A stretch of DNA of 64,000 nt from positions 51,900,454 through 51,964,453 of the forward strand of contig JAPWDM010000005.1 in the NCBI GenBank assembly GCA_035578155.1, read 5' to 3'. Made by a program: the position numbers and the translations under genes. The notes beneath the pieces are model-generated. The model saw nothing but the letters and a program-made list of their open reading frames with translations. It did no database searches and was not told the DNA's origin. The DNA comes from Brachynemurus nebulosus. Its lineage: Eukaryota > Arthropoda > Insecta > Neuroptera > Myrmeleontidae. Positions 26,036 to 37,049 of the stretch are shown piece after piece (position 1 is the first letter of the stretch; each line of letters opens with the position of its first letter).

Positions 26036-26848
26036 CACGGAGAGAAAATTCCTATAAAAATTACTGTGCTCAGCACTACAATCGACGTGTAAAAGGCGAA
26101 CATATTCAATTCTGTAAGGTAAAAATATAAAGATTATAATTAATCATAAAAAATTTAAAGGATGGAATGTTCTTTTCGTAATATTATCTCCGTAAAATTT
26201 GTAAAACAGCACAGTAAAAAGTTCCATTACCGACAAAAAAATAATTTTTAATTGTTTTTATTAAAAAAATTACCATGCTAACATGCTAATAATAGAAAGA
26301 AAAAAAAACAGAAAGAAGGTTGGTTGTGTTGGGAACGCTGTAATGAAATGTACCTCAATCAGCGAGTTACATGCGAACCATAGGTGTGGACTGTGGAAGA
26401 AACTTTGTCAGACAATTCGCACCAAGCACCTTGATTTATCAGATTGTGTTACAAGCAGCTAGCACAACTAGTAGTCAGTTTCTTTTACACTCTCTTAGGA
26501 TGATGTCATCGTTTAATTCATCTTTTTGTTATTTACCTATCTTTAGTATATGTATTAGAATATATTGTTGGCAATCATTTTTGTATACATGTTTTTTACA
26601 GGTACAGTGCAACCAACATAAGGTCGCGGTCAGATGCGCAAATGAAAGAGTACGACAACAAGAATTAAACTATAATATATGTATATGCATAAGAGTGTGA
26701 TAAAAGTTGTGTTAGTAGCACCACATTAAATTTTACCATGCTAGCACATATTTTTTATTTTGGTCGTCGATCGCGCACGGATTACAGGGGAGCATGGTAA
26801 TTTTTCTGAAATTTTCTCTACAAAAATTATAGGATTTTTCTCTCCGTG
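26036..26848. mobile_element. CACGGAGAGAAAA MITE, copy 3 (uninterrupted)
   Basis: An 813 bp, TA-flanked copy in the same orientation as copy 1. It lacks the 2.26 kb insertion and reads straight through CATCTTTTTGTTATTTACC, so it is the empty-site reference. The 109-codon frame inside it (26371-26700) has no transposase-like motif. Confidence 0.9.
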
Positions 26849-26850
26849 TA

Positions 26851-27564
26851 AGTTTGTAGCTAAACTGTTCACGACCTTTTGAAAGAAGTCTAACTGTAGA
26901 TGCGAATGTACCATGCACTTGGGTTTAGGTAGTCACATTTCCATTGCGCGCAGTAGCCACCCAACCCCCTTGCATAAATACATATAGCGCATATATTCAT
27001 TAATTATTATATATGTATTGTTTTTCAATATATATTTTCTTATATGCTCGTTCACGTACATATCTCTTTTGTACATATATTATAAGTATATTTGCCTTCA
27101 AAAATATCTGCTTTTTCGTTTGATACAATACAAAACACTTTGAGTTTGAGTCTTGTTCACATTAAAGTAAAAATAAAGGACGATATATATTATATATTTC
27201 AATTAGCTATCTGACAGCCTGTTTCAGGCGTTTTTCACTGTGATATAAAGTAAAGTTTGTGTTTCTTGGCTTGGTACTATTTTTCGAAATGAAAATTAGA
27301 TATTCTTAAAAGAAATTATATGTATTTTTTAAACAGGAAATTAATAAATAAAACTATACAGATGTGTTGAAATTTGTGTTTAAGAGTTTTACATTAAATA
27401 ATTTTGTCTTACAACACAATTATGTAATTTTCTATACATTATTGTTTTTTAAAGTTTACCACTCTTTTCTTCCACTTCATAACATATTATTTGTTTTTAT
27501 AAGATAGTTTTATTAACAAATATTGGCAACGTTTTTTTTTTTTTTTTTTTAAATGTTTAAAGAG
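26851..27564. other. AT-rich interval, no gene seen
   Basis: Short TA-rich stretches and a poly-T run near 27533-27550; no feature was recognised. Confidence 0.4.
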
Positions 27565-27643
27565 GCTTATTTCTCACGAATATGAGCTTGTTGCGCGAGC
27601 CTGCAGGGCGAGTGCAACAAGCTCATATGAGTGAGAAATAAGC
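27565..27643. repeat. GC-rich hairpin 1
   Basis: Arms 27565-27594 and 27614-27643 pair with two mismatches (TGAGCTTGTTGC / GCAACAAGCTCA). The loop is GCGAG...GCGAG-like and holds a CTGCAG palindrome. It stands out in AT-rich DNA. Confidence 0.8.
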
Positions 27644-28133
27644 TTTTCCCACGTATTTTACACCATACTTTTTCTACGAGCACATTTTTTTTCGTAAAAT
27701 TTAACATAAATAATTAAAATTAAATTTAAATAAGTATAGTAAAGATTTTTTAAATTTATAATGTCAGTGGTAAGATGTTCAAATTTTTGCCAAAGCATAC
27801 TTGGAAACTATGGAAACAATAATAAATAATTAACATACATATGTATTTTCTTAGAGTTATTTATATAAGTAGATTATATATTAAATCAATGACATAGCCT
27901 ACTTTTATATTATGTTAAGCCGTGCGAAATAATTTCCCACGCCGTTTCCGCACAGTGTGGGCAATTGTTAATTTTTACATATAGTTAGCCATGCGCAAAA
28001 TGTTACTTTTAATAGTAGGAGTAGAAAAAATATATTTTATTACTCATACGGGAGAAGTACTAACTTGGTGCACACATTTTTGTACGCAAAATAACTGTTT
28101 GCCCACTGTACTCTTCCCACATACTTTTTTGTG

Positions 28134-28155
28134 TGCGGAAAGTAAACTTTCCGCA
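28134..28155. repeat. Perfect palindrome
   Basis: TGCGGAAAGT, AA, ACTTTCCGCA: 10 bp arms with a 2 nt centre. It lies between the two larger hairpins and shares their GTGCGGAAA / TTTCCGCAC vocabulary. Confidence 0.8.
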
Positions 28156-28407
28156 CGCAAATTGACAATGAAACACGCAAAATTTTATCAAAACATGCAA
28201 AGCCGCCCCTTGATTTTTCATTTAATAAATATTTCACAATTATTCCTATAGAAACCACCAATAAAATAATTTAAACAATATTTAATTAAAAATAAAAAAG
28301 ACAAACACTCAAAGATATTATTTTAAAAAGGAGTAAAAAATATTAATAATTATGGAAAAAAGTATGTGAAACTCGTAATAAAAAATAGTATATGCAACAC
28401 GTGGAGG

Positions 28408-28488
28408 ATTGTCGATTGCCCACTCGAGCGAATGAGCGCATTCACTACGGTCGTGCGCTCAACTTAGTTCTCGTGGGCAATCGACAAT
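28408..28488. repeat. GC-rich nested hairpin 2
   Basis: The outer arms ATTGTCGATTGCCCA and TGGGCAATCGACAAT enclose inner arms GAGCGCA (28434-28440) and TGCGCTC (28454-28460), giving a stem-within-stem structure. Confidence 0.8.
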
Positions 28489-28508
28489 TTCCCGCATTTA
28501 TTGCGTAA

Positions 28509-28985
28509 TATACTATTATGGTATAAATTGTATGCTAGCATACCTACTTAGGATGAATTTCACATTGGTTCGTATTAAGGGGTGCCTCCGGAAGTGAATT
28601 TTGTACATTGAGGGCACTGCGGGGAACCGAAGACAAGGACACACCTTAGGTACCTTTCTGGATAATTAAAATAATCCGTCTTTCATTCTGGTATGTATCA
28701 GAAAGATCTAAAACATCAAAATTCGATTATATTTGTCTATTATATTTTTTCCTATATATATTTTGTGTATATGTATATTTGACAATCATAATTTACGAGC
28801 ATACGTAAATGGCTAATTATGAACAAACTTATCGATCGGACTGTCGCCGAATAGAGTGTCCACCCCATGCACATTTGCTGGGAAAAAAAAAAATGGACAG
28901 AGTACGTTAATGATAATTCAGTTTGAAACATGTTAAACTATTAATCTATATTCATGTGAAAAAAATGAGTATTTTTTGTGTTATG
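28509..28985. other. Interval without recognised gene
   Basis: Contains TTAAGGGGTGCCTCCGG near 28576, which could be one TTAA-type transposon end, but no partner was found. Nothing else is supported. Confidence 0.35.
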
Positions 28986-28989
28986 AAGC

Positions 28990-29760
28990 ACAAACAACTA
29001 CTAGCAATAGCTGGCAATAGACGGCGACGGGGACGACACTCCCCATTTTATGTTTCCCCGTAGATGATGTGTTCATGTACCCCTGCACCTTCGTATCGCG
29101 CCACATCACCCAACATCGCCCGATATCGCCCACAGTGCACATACACATTTCGTTCAACGACTACCACTCGCTCCTCGGAAAAAAAAAACGATAAAAGATA
29201 ATATAATTAATAAAAAGTGATGTGCAACAAAGATAGATGAATAGTGAAGACGAAGAACAACGGCACACAAGCAGCAAGATCCGTTGGTAGTGTGTAGCGA
29301 TCGACCGCTCGTTCGACCGACAATTGGTGCACACCGACGATGGTATGGGTCGGTGGTGAAGATGATATCGACGAATATTGTCGGCCAAATTACTTCATAT
29401 TTCATTCCCAGAAAAATCATTAGTGAATACTTTTACTTCGACGATCGGCTTCGATGAATCGAACGGGCCACGGACGAGGTGGTGGTGGTGGTGGGTCGAT
29501 GTTTGGGTGGCCGGATGCCGGGTTGAGGATGGAGATGATGGTTTAAATCATTCACCGAAAAATGCTCGTCTACAAAAATGGTTTACCAATTCAATAGTAT
29601 TAATAATTGAATAATATGACATAAGTCAATATTTATTTGGTACAGTTTACCGATAATTTTTTTTTCGTTTTTTGTATTTGATAGCGTCGTGTTCAGTGAG
29701 TGGTTCTCGTGGTGGTAGATGAGGAGGAGGTGGCGGTGGCTCGTTCGATGGAAATGAAAA
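28990..29760. promoter_or_regulatory. CpG-rich block, candidate promoter/5' UTR
   Basis: This is the most CpG-dense part of the window, with clusters such as CGGCGACGGGGACGACAC, ATCGCCCGATATCGCCC and CGATCGACCGCTCG, bounded by ordinary AT-rich DNA. An initiator-like TTCAGTGAG lies near 29690. No long coding frame with a recognised domain runs through it; the tryptophan-rich frame at 29378-29614 reads a (GTG)n run. In AT-rich insect genomes such blocks often mark a first exon, but a transposon or enhancer origin is possible. No TATA box or splice donor could be assigned. Confidence 0.3.
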
Positions 29761-30004
29761 TTTTCTTTTTTTTTTCGTTGTTGAGTATTTTTTAGGGTGT
29801 GAATTTAACTAAATAATTTTGAAGGGTGTGGTTCGCATCTATATCTGTATATTTAAGGTTTTTTTATAACGCTAGAAAAAAATAATTTTAGGGATAAAAT
29901 TCAAAGAGAAATTCATTTCGTTCTATTCATTGCTAATAATCTGTTTTGACATAAAATGCTTGTTCAATTAAAACAGGGGCTTATAAACTTTTTTTCTAGT
30001 ACAA

Positions 30005-30480
30005 ACAAAGCTATCTACTTAATAAATTTCTAACACTGACTGACTGACAGACAACACACAGCCTAAACCCTTGGGTTTAGAAGAATGAAATTTTGCAAAG
30101 GAGTTCCGTATGTAACGTAGGTGACCACTAAGAAAGGATTTTTGAAAGTTCGGCCCCTAAGTGAGTTAAATAGGGAGTGAAAATTTTTATGGAAATTCGA
30201 CATTTTTGAAGTTAGGAAAATATGTTACTTATGACTATTAAAATAAAAAATATCTTATTTAATAAATCTTTAAATTTGACTGACAGACACCGCACAACCT
30301 AAACTGTTGGGTTTAGAAGGGCGAAATTAAGCACAGGAGTTATGAAAATTGGCGTTTAGGCTTCTATTTATAAATAAAAGTCAGTTGTTTCTGGAAATTT
30401 ATTCCCTAAGGAGTTAAAACAGAAAATGAAAGTTCATATGAGAAGTTCGTCATTTTTGAAGTTAGAAACGTGGATATTGA
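30005..30480. repeat. Two tandem ~240 bp units with GACTGACAGACA
   Basis: Unit 1 (from ~30005) and unit 2 (from ~30240) share ACTTAATAAATTTCTAA-like, GACTGACAGACA, GGGTTTAGAAG, then GAGTTAAA and ATTTTTGAAGTTAG. The block ends near 30570 with GGGAAATTCCATCGGGC. The style is that of a non-LTR retrotransposon 3' UTR with GACAGAC runs; no reverse transcriptase is nearby. Confidence 0.6.
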
Positions 30481-31058
30481 TTTATACTTTTGAAAAACAT
30501 TAAAAGTGAGCAGAAAGTGAGTACCTAATAAGAAGATGTTGCCGATGGGAAATTCCATCGGGCATACGGCTAGTATTTGAATAATTTTCTACTATGAGCT
30601 TTTTAGTTATAAATAAATATATCGGTTTTTGATAATTTAAAAAGAAATCTCCAGTTTCATCAAATAAATTTCGCACAAGAGTCTACCTTTTGTATGTTCC
30701 TTTTTCATTCTAGATTTTTATGTGTCGAGTTTTTGATCTTGGCAATGACGTTGAACATATCGAAAATGGTCGATAATTTATGATTTTTGTCCTTCATTTG
30801 TCATGGTTAATTGATATCATTAACAAATTGGCTTTTATTCTTTACTTTCTTTACTTTTTACTTACATTTTTGGAAGGAAAACTAAAGAATTTTTCCAATA
30901 AATTTGTGTCAGACGACATAATTTTAACAAAAACCACACACATCATTAGCTTTATAATATATTGATTAAACAATTTTACATTACATTACGATATAGATGT
31001 AAAATAGAAAACAGTTGAAGTCTTGCTGCAATTTGAACTGTAACAATGTCCTCTAGAA

Positions 31059-31309
31059 TAGGGGTGACCAACCCGCGGTCCGCGGGCCGCATGTGGCCCG
31101 TCTTGAACTTTTTTTTAGCCCGCGAGATTCATTACACTTATACAAAATATATTTATTTTATAATGACGAAGGTAGTGAAAACCAATGTATTAAAAAATTT
31201 CATTACAAATAGTGGGGCTAAATCTAACATGGGAACACATCATTTTATATGCGGCGTTACGATGCGCTTCCAAAATGGCCCGCAAGATCATTTGGGTTGG
31301 CCACCCCTG
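31059..31309. mobile_element. 251 bp hAT MITE with perfect 8 bp duplication
   Basis: The ends TAGGGGTGACCAACCCGC and (inverted) CAGGGGTGGCCAACCCAAA, with GGCCCGC-rich subterminal motifs, are flanked by CTCTAGAA on both sides (31051-31058 and 31310-31317). The 8 bp duplication and the end sequence fit hAT. The perfect duplication suggests relatively recent insertion. An 89-codon frame across it is not a transposase. Confidence 0.9.
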
Positions 31310-31437
31310 CTCTAGAATAATAAATTAAAAATATAAGAAGACTAAAAAATCATAATCGGCTGAACGAATCAAATTCTAGCCTACCAGTTTATGTACGAGT
31401 GAGACTGAACCGTTATTTATGCCGTAAAATGAAAATG

Positions 31438-31505
31438 TTTTTTCACGAGTCGTATAGTTGTCCAACGAGATTTGCCGAGTTGGGCAATTACGACGAGTGA
31501 AAAAA
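31438..31505. repeat. GC-rich hairpin 3
   Basis: TTTTTTCACGAGTCGTA...GTCCAAC pairs with GTTGGGC...TACGACGAGTGAAAAAA with small bulges. It is similar in design to hairpins 1 and 2 (CGAG/GAGTG near the stems). Confidence 0.75.
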
Positions 31506-31589
31506 GCAGCTATTTTGCACATGTTGTATACACTATTTTTTGCAAATTCTAAATTAAAAAATATTTAAAATTAAAAAAATAATAAAAAA

Positions 31590-31945
31590 TTGAAAATGGA
31601 AAAAATTTTCTCAAGTTATTAAAAGTTTGACAGCTACATTAAAAAAAAATTATTTTAACATATTTATTCTAAATAATTCGTAACTTTTATAATTCAAAAT
31701 TTTTTAATTTAAAATTTTAAAAAAACATATTTTTGCAATTCTGAATTGCAAAGTTGACTTAGTAGTATCAAAATAGCTTGCTCTTTTCACGCATCAAACT
31801 AATTCATTTCTATAGTAAGAGTGTACAATACAAGCCATAGTCATCCATAAATAATTCAAAACAAATATGTTATAATAATTTTTTTTTAATATAGCTGTCA
31901 AGTTTTTAATAATTTGAAATTGTTATTCCATTTTTTGTTAATTTC
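31590..31945. repeat. Diverged inverted repeat
   Basis: GAAAATGGAAAAAATTTTC...TTGACAGCTACATTAAAAA on the left is mirrored by TTTTTAATATAGCTGTCAAG...CCATTTTTTG on the right (31880-31940). Arms of ~65 bp with many mismatches. An old fold-back. Confidence 0.55.
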
Positions 31946-32094
31946 TCGGCCTACGACTTCCTGACAAGAAGACCTTCATTTTTCAACTTACGTTGAATCA
32001 ATAACCATTTTACTACATATAGTTTTATTGATGTAAAATCTGTAGTGCTGTACTACCAAGAGTGTTGCGACTGAATTAATGTTCTACTGTAAAT

Positions 32095-32103
<9 letters not shown>

Positions 32104-32153
<50 letters not shown>
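32104..32153. repeat. (TA)n microsatellite at element border
   Basis: About 50 bp of TA abutting the left terminal repeat of the 32.2-36.9 kb composite. This fits insertion into a TA target. Confidence 0.9.
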
Positions 32154-32155
<2 letters not shown>

Positions 32156-32706
32156 AGGTGATCCAGAATTATGTACCGTAATTGGTAGAGCTCGTAATAC
32201 ATTCAAAAAGAATGGTACCTTTTCATGTACACTTTTTTTCAAAACTCAATAATAAGGGAGATACAACTCTGTAAAGGGGTGAAACGAAAATAATTATTTC
32301 TTAAATATTTTCCAAACGCTTTTGAATAACGGATTGATATTTTAGGGGTATTCATTTTGCGTTAGAAGGATTAAATTTATGTCAACGCTTATTCCACCAC
32401 TCATGACTAAGGGGTGGTTTTGGGTGGTAGGTGTGAGTTATTACATCTTTTTTAAATTGCAATTATTTAAACAAAATCCGTGATAATATAATTCTTCAGA
32501 CAATTTTACGCAAAAAAGGTATACTTGTTACATTTCGATAAATATTACCGTTTTCGAGTAATTTAAAGTAGACGTATCTATTTCTAAATTATTCCCTAAT
32601 CATAAGTGATCGAATAATCGATACCATAAATTTAATTATCTTAATGATCATACGCGCCCCTAGAATATGAATCCAGTAATCAAAAGCACCTAAAAAATTA
32701 AAAAAA

Positions 32707-32935
32707 TACCCCTGTCGCAGCATCTGCATAACATAGCGAATTTCCAATCATAAAAGTTACTTTTTTTCGAAAACCCGCTTACCTAGAATAATGGTTCAAA
32801 ATGTATTTTCTGTGATTTTCTTGGTTTTGTTGCAAAAAAACTCATTTTTTTGAGGTTTTTGGAATTGGACGTGTCTGACTGGAGAACTCATACAAAATTT
32901 TTGGACTTCCAACGTTTTATTGTTTTTTTTTATAT
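32707..32935 (-). mobile_element. Helentron-like 3' half
   Basis: On the minus strand it ends ...GGAAATTCGCTATGTTATG, CAGATGCTGCGACAGGGGTA. The second conserved block (TGGAAGTCCAAAAAT, TGAGTTCTCCAGTCAGACAC) is present. It is truncated at about 32935 before the (TA)n. Confidence 0.7.
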
Positions 32936-33181
32936 TTGCATCCAAACTAGTATCTATCCTATAAATATAACAAGTTTCATCCAAAATGAATTTTTCGGAT
33001 ATATAGGCACTTAAATTTTCGAAATTTCTAAATTAATTTAAAATAGAGTTAGTCTCCAGAAATTTTGTATTATGGTAAATTTAATTTAATAAATGACAAG
33101 TATATAAGTATAGTAATTATAAAGCATTCGCATAGAACAATAGTTTTAAGTATACATGCACATAAGCAAAATAATTTTTGA

Positions 33182-33621
33182 ATTTTCCTGAAGGAAGGAA
33201 ATATTTTCCCGTAATAAAAAGTATCCTAAATGTTGACGCAGGTAATAAGTTATCACTACACCAGATTTCATAAAAATCCGTTCAATAGTTTTCGCGTAAT
33301 ATGTGCACATGCTCAAAAAGTTTTTTTATTTTCCTGTGGGAATGAGCCACTTTCCCGAAATAAAAAGTATCTGAGATGCTGACTCAGGTAATAAGTTATC
33401 ACCACACCAAATTGCATCAAAATCCGTTCAATAGTTTTTGCGTACTGTATGCACATGCTCAACATGGTTTTTCCATTTTCCCGTGGGAATGAGACATTTT
33501 CTCGAAGTAGAAAGTATCTTAGATGTTGATCCGGGTAATAAGTTGTCGGCACACCAAATTTCATTAAAATCCATCCAGTAGTTTTTGTGTGATGCGTGAA
33601 CAGACGAACAGACAGACAGAC
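33182..33621. repeat. Three tandem ~146 bp units, LINE 3'UTR-like
   Basis: Units begin ATTTTCCTG/CCGTGGG at 33182, 33328 and 33475. Each contains AAAAGTATC, GGTAATAAGTT, AAATCCGTTCAATAGTTTT and GCACATGCTCAA-like segments. The last passes into CAGACGAACAGACAGACAG and AAAAATTTAAAAAATCG. This wording is typical of 3' tails of non-LTR retrotransposons in insects. No coding part is attached. The minus-strand ORF (33313-33627) is a shadow. Confidence 0.7.
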
Positions 33622-33659
33622 AGACAAAAATTTAAAAAATCGCTGTTTTGATATCTACA

Positions 33660-36360
33660 TCGATAACTATTTACAGTATCTGCAAAATTATTAAAAAATA
33701 TTCCCTATACAGAAACGGTCTCGTTACATTTGTATTATATGTATAGATTACCTATTAATGGCTCTTTATTTAAAATATTAATTTTTTTTTAAAATAAATC
33801 GCCCCCTGTTCTAGGAAATATATATTTTTTAAATTTTTATAAAATTTTTTATGAAAGTGAGCTTCTTAGACAATTTTATTTTGTATTAATATATTTTATT
33901 TTGTATTAATGTGAAACATGAACATTTAAATGTTGGCAATTTCTGTATTGTGGCGCTATCTATCTAGCGCGTTAGTTAACTACTTTATTTAAAAGTTCGA
34001 ATAAAATTCCAGTCATTTTAATTTTTAATTGTTCAGGAACTTCAGTACCTTCAGTATCATAAAAGCAAGCAAAATAATATTACAATTTATTTATGTAGAT
34101 ACATATATGATGGAAAGTTAAGAAAAGAAAATGTTTTTTTGGAAGTTCGTGTTTAAGGTAAAATCGAAAAAACTTGGAAAATTTAATTAGTAATTAATTT
34201 TTTTTAAATATTTTTAGGTTTGGTTGTAAATGAATCTACTGTTGATCTTTTAATATGATACTGAACTATTCATTATTTAAAATGAAAAATTGTGTACTTA
34301 TTAGATGATGAAAATAAAAAATTAGTAGTTTGAAAAACCGAAACAAATCGACCGACGTCTTGAAAAAGTCTGTCGGGACACCGGAGCAACGGAGCTAGAA
34401 CCGTGACAAATCCGGGAAAACCAAGACGTATGGACACTCTACACGGATTGTGAATGTTATAAACTTTAAGTTTTGATTTTTAAGCACATTATGAGTGAAA
34501 TTGAAAATTAACAACGTGTGAAATTTGACATTTTAGTTAAAGTGCATATAAAATATAATACCTACATGTTTTTATAAAAATGCAAATATAAATAAATGTT
34601 TTCTGTTTTTTTTTTTTTATTTTAATTGTTATTAATTATTTGGCTTTTTTAATAATTTAGAATTTTTCTGTCAAATGAATAAATTCTGAAAATATGAATT
34701 TATGACATAATTTCAGTAAAAGTGAAAATGAAATTTTTCACCCACACTTTTGTAGTGTCAATGTACATCACTGGATCCCAGTTTTCAAATGGATAGATAA
34801 TTTCAGTAGCGTAGAAACTAATTATTAAAAAATTGCAAACCAAATGTGTTTATATGATAATACGTACTTATAAAATTTATATACGTGTTCTTCCGAAAAT
34901 CGTAAATACCTAATTAACTTTCTCTCGATGAAGTTGGATTGACAAACATTTACATTAGGGATGTTATGGATATTCGTAACCGTAACTAAAACTACCGATA
35001 TCCGAAATAATTAAATATCCGAAACCGAAAGCGTATACGAAAATGAAAGTTTATAAGTCTAGTAAGTACTTAACACATTAATATTTTTTGTATATATCAA
35101 TATCTAAAAATATTTCAGTCCCTTTTTGACAATCTTGCCAGAACTTAAACACTTTTTTAAGTATTTTTATTGTTAAAATCGAAACGTTATTTTGAAGCCG
35201 GTTAAAATTAATATATTTTACATTAAAATGTGTGGTCAATACAATCACCCGCTAGTTAATTATCGCTAGATTTGATGCTAGAAAATTGAGAAAAAACAGG
35301 TCATATCGATTTTTTTTTATTTAGATTTTATTTGTAATGATTGAATTACAAAATTCAAAAGGATGTTAAAAAATGTGTGTATTCACTATGAGCTTTTGCC
35401 TGTAGTAAATCCAGCTGCTCAAAATCGGTTCCAATATATCAGTTGGTCAGGACGGCATTTGTACATAATTTTAATATTTTCTTTAAGAAATAGTATTTTT
35501 TTTTTAAATACTTGTTTGATTTTTTCAAGGCGAGTACTTTTTACGATGTGTGTTTACCAAATTCTACAAAATAATTAAAAAAAAAACATTGTAACCCTAC
35601 TATTTTGAAATTTTCAAAAAAATATCATGAAAATTACCTCATATATGCTTTTTCTGAGTTAATTATTGAAAAATATTCTATTTTCCGAGATTTTTAAGGT
35701 AAAACGAGCAGATGCATGGTTTTTGTTAAACAAATTTCAGATCTTTAATACATTTTTGCCTTAAAAAAATAAATATTTAATATTTTCAAAAATGTATGAT
35801 ACAACTTGTCAAAATTGAAAATTATTTGTTTTGTTGTCAAAAGAAAAAAAAAAACTGAATGTGCAAATTTATTTACCACTAAAATGATGGGTTTATACAT
35901 ATAATTATAACGTAGTATTGTCATTTGGATAGAAAATTACGTAAAAATATTATTGTTTGAATATGATTTAACGTAATTTTTATGCGATTGAAGCAAGCTC
36001 TTATTAATTTTAGGAAGGTGTAAACATCATCTAAATTCTGATCACATCACATAAAAAACTGCACCGTGATTTTTTATCTAAAAAAAAATGGAATAGAGAT
36101 ACATTATAAAAACATTTAACTGACAAAGAAAAAGAATATAGCCGAATCGTTAAATTGGATTAAAAAAATCGTGACATGCTACTTAAAAAGCGGTTTTTTT
36201 CGAATTTAGCTCGTAAAAAATGAGACAGAAAAAAAAAGAATGCGAGTGCGAGTGAAATGGAGAACGACATATTTCCTAGTTTTTCTCGAAAAGTAAGTAA
36301 TTTAGAGCAACGGAATAAAAACATTTTTTATGCATTTTACCTTTTACTAGGGCTTGGTGT
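33660..36360. other. AT-rich interior of composite, no gene seen
   Basis: Near 34964-35050 a TAGGGATGTTATGG start followed by repeated CCGTAACT and CCGAAACCGAAAG looks like one end of a hAT-type element without a partner. No domain-bearing ORF was found. Confidence 0.35.
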
Positions 36361-36364
36361 AAAA

Positions 36365-36547
36365 AAAAATTTGAAAAATTGCTTAATTCTGGCAAAAAAC
36401 TCATTTTGTTGACAAAAAACGCCCGGAAAACCTACTTCTGGGCATCCGACGTGTCTGGCTAACGAACTCATCCAACGATTTGGAAAATCGAATTCGCACA
36501 CAAAATTTCATAAGCATTAAACGTTTCGTTCGAGAGTTATCGCGCGG

Positions 36548-36643
<96 letters not shown>

Positions 36644-36775
36644 TTTAGTGAATATCATTTTCGTATTCTAGGGACCTCAAAACATATTTCTGATATGGTC
36701 TCAGGCTTAGGTCGCACCATGACACCTGGCGTAAAAGCTGAATTTCCAGTTTTGGAAATTCGCTAAAAAGAAGTC
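36365..36775 (-). mobile_element. Helentron-like 5' half with (TA)n
   Basis: On the minus strand: 5' tip AGCGAATTTCCAAAACTGG, the CAGAAATATGTTTTGAGG block, (TA)n at 36551-36641, then ATAACTCTCGAACGAAACG and ATGAGTTCGTTAGCC. It is truncated before the 3' tip. Together with the 3' half at 32707 it brackets about 3.4 kb. Confidence 0.7.
36551..36641. repeat. (TA)n inside Helentron-like copy
   Basis: About 90 bp of TA between the conserved blocks. It creates an Ile-Tyr pseudo-ORF on the minus strand. Confidence 0.95.
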
Positions 36776-36969
36776 TGTTCCGTTCACCCCTCTACATTTT
36801 ACCCCTCTGTTTTATCACCCTTATTATTGAGTTTTAGAAAAAAGTGTAGATGAAAAGGTACCATTAGTTTTGAACATACTATCAGCTCCAGCAATTACGG
36901 TACATAATTCTGGACCACCCTGTATATATTTTACGAAACAGAAATTATATATTAAAAAAAAAACTCTAG

Positions 36970-37045
36970 AAAATATTATGTAAACCACTTGCGGTCCATA
37001 CGTAAAATACGATTGCGTGGGCCGCACTTTCATGACCCCTGCGTG
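36970..37045. mobile_element. hAT-like end fragment
   Basis: Read on the minus strand it contains CAGGGGTCATGAAAGTGCGG and further GCGGCCC/GGACCGC motifs, similar to the MITE at 31059. The other end and duplication are not visible. Confidence 0.4.
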
Positions 37046-37049
37046 GATT

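Larger units (their letters stand above)
32154..36922. mobile_element. 4.8 kb composite with CAGGGTG-type ends
   Basis: The left arm (CAAGGTGATCCAGAATTATG, TACCGTAATTG, GGTACCTTTTCATG, CTCAATAATAAGGG) matches the inverse complement of 36783-36922 over about 140 bp. TA flanks both ends. Ends of this style (TACAGGGTGTCC) are common in insect TA-inserting elements. The interior contains Helentron-like ends at 32707 and 36770, a triple tandem repeat at 33182-33620, and about 2.7 kb of AT-rich DNA without a transposase. Confidence 0.65.

Noticed and set aside
26371..26700. 109-codon frame inside MITE copy 3
   Set aside because: It has no transposase motif and lies within a non-coding MITE conserved as DNA, not as protein.
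29378..29614. 78-codon frame with a tryptophan run in the CpG-rich block
   Set aside because: The tryptophan run is a (GTG)n stretch read in one frame; no domain resemblance.
33182..33621. CRISPR-like regular repeats
   Set aside because: The whole ~146 bp unit repeats with no unique spacers, and the sequence is eukaryotic; this is a tandem repeat.
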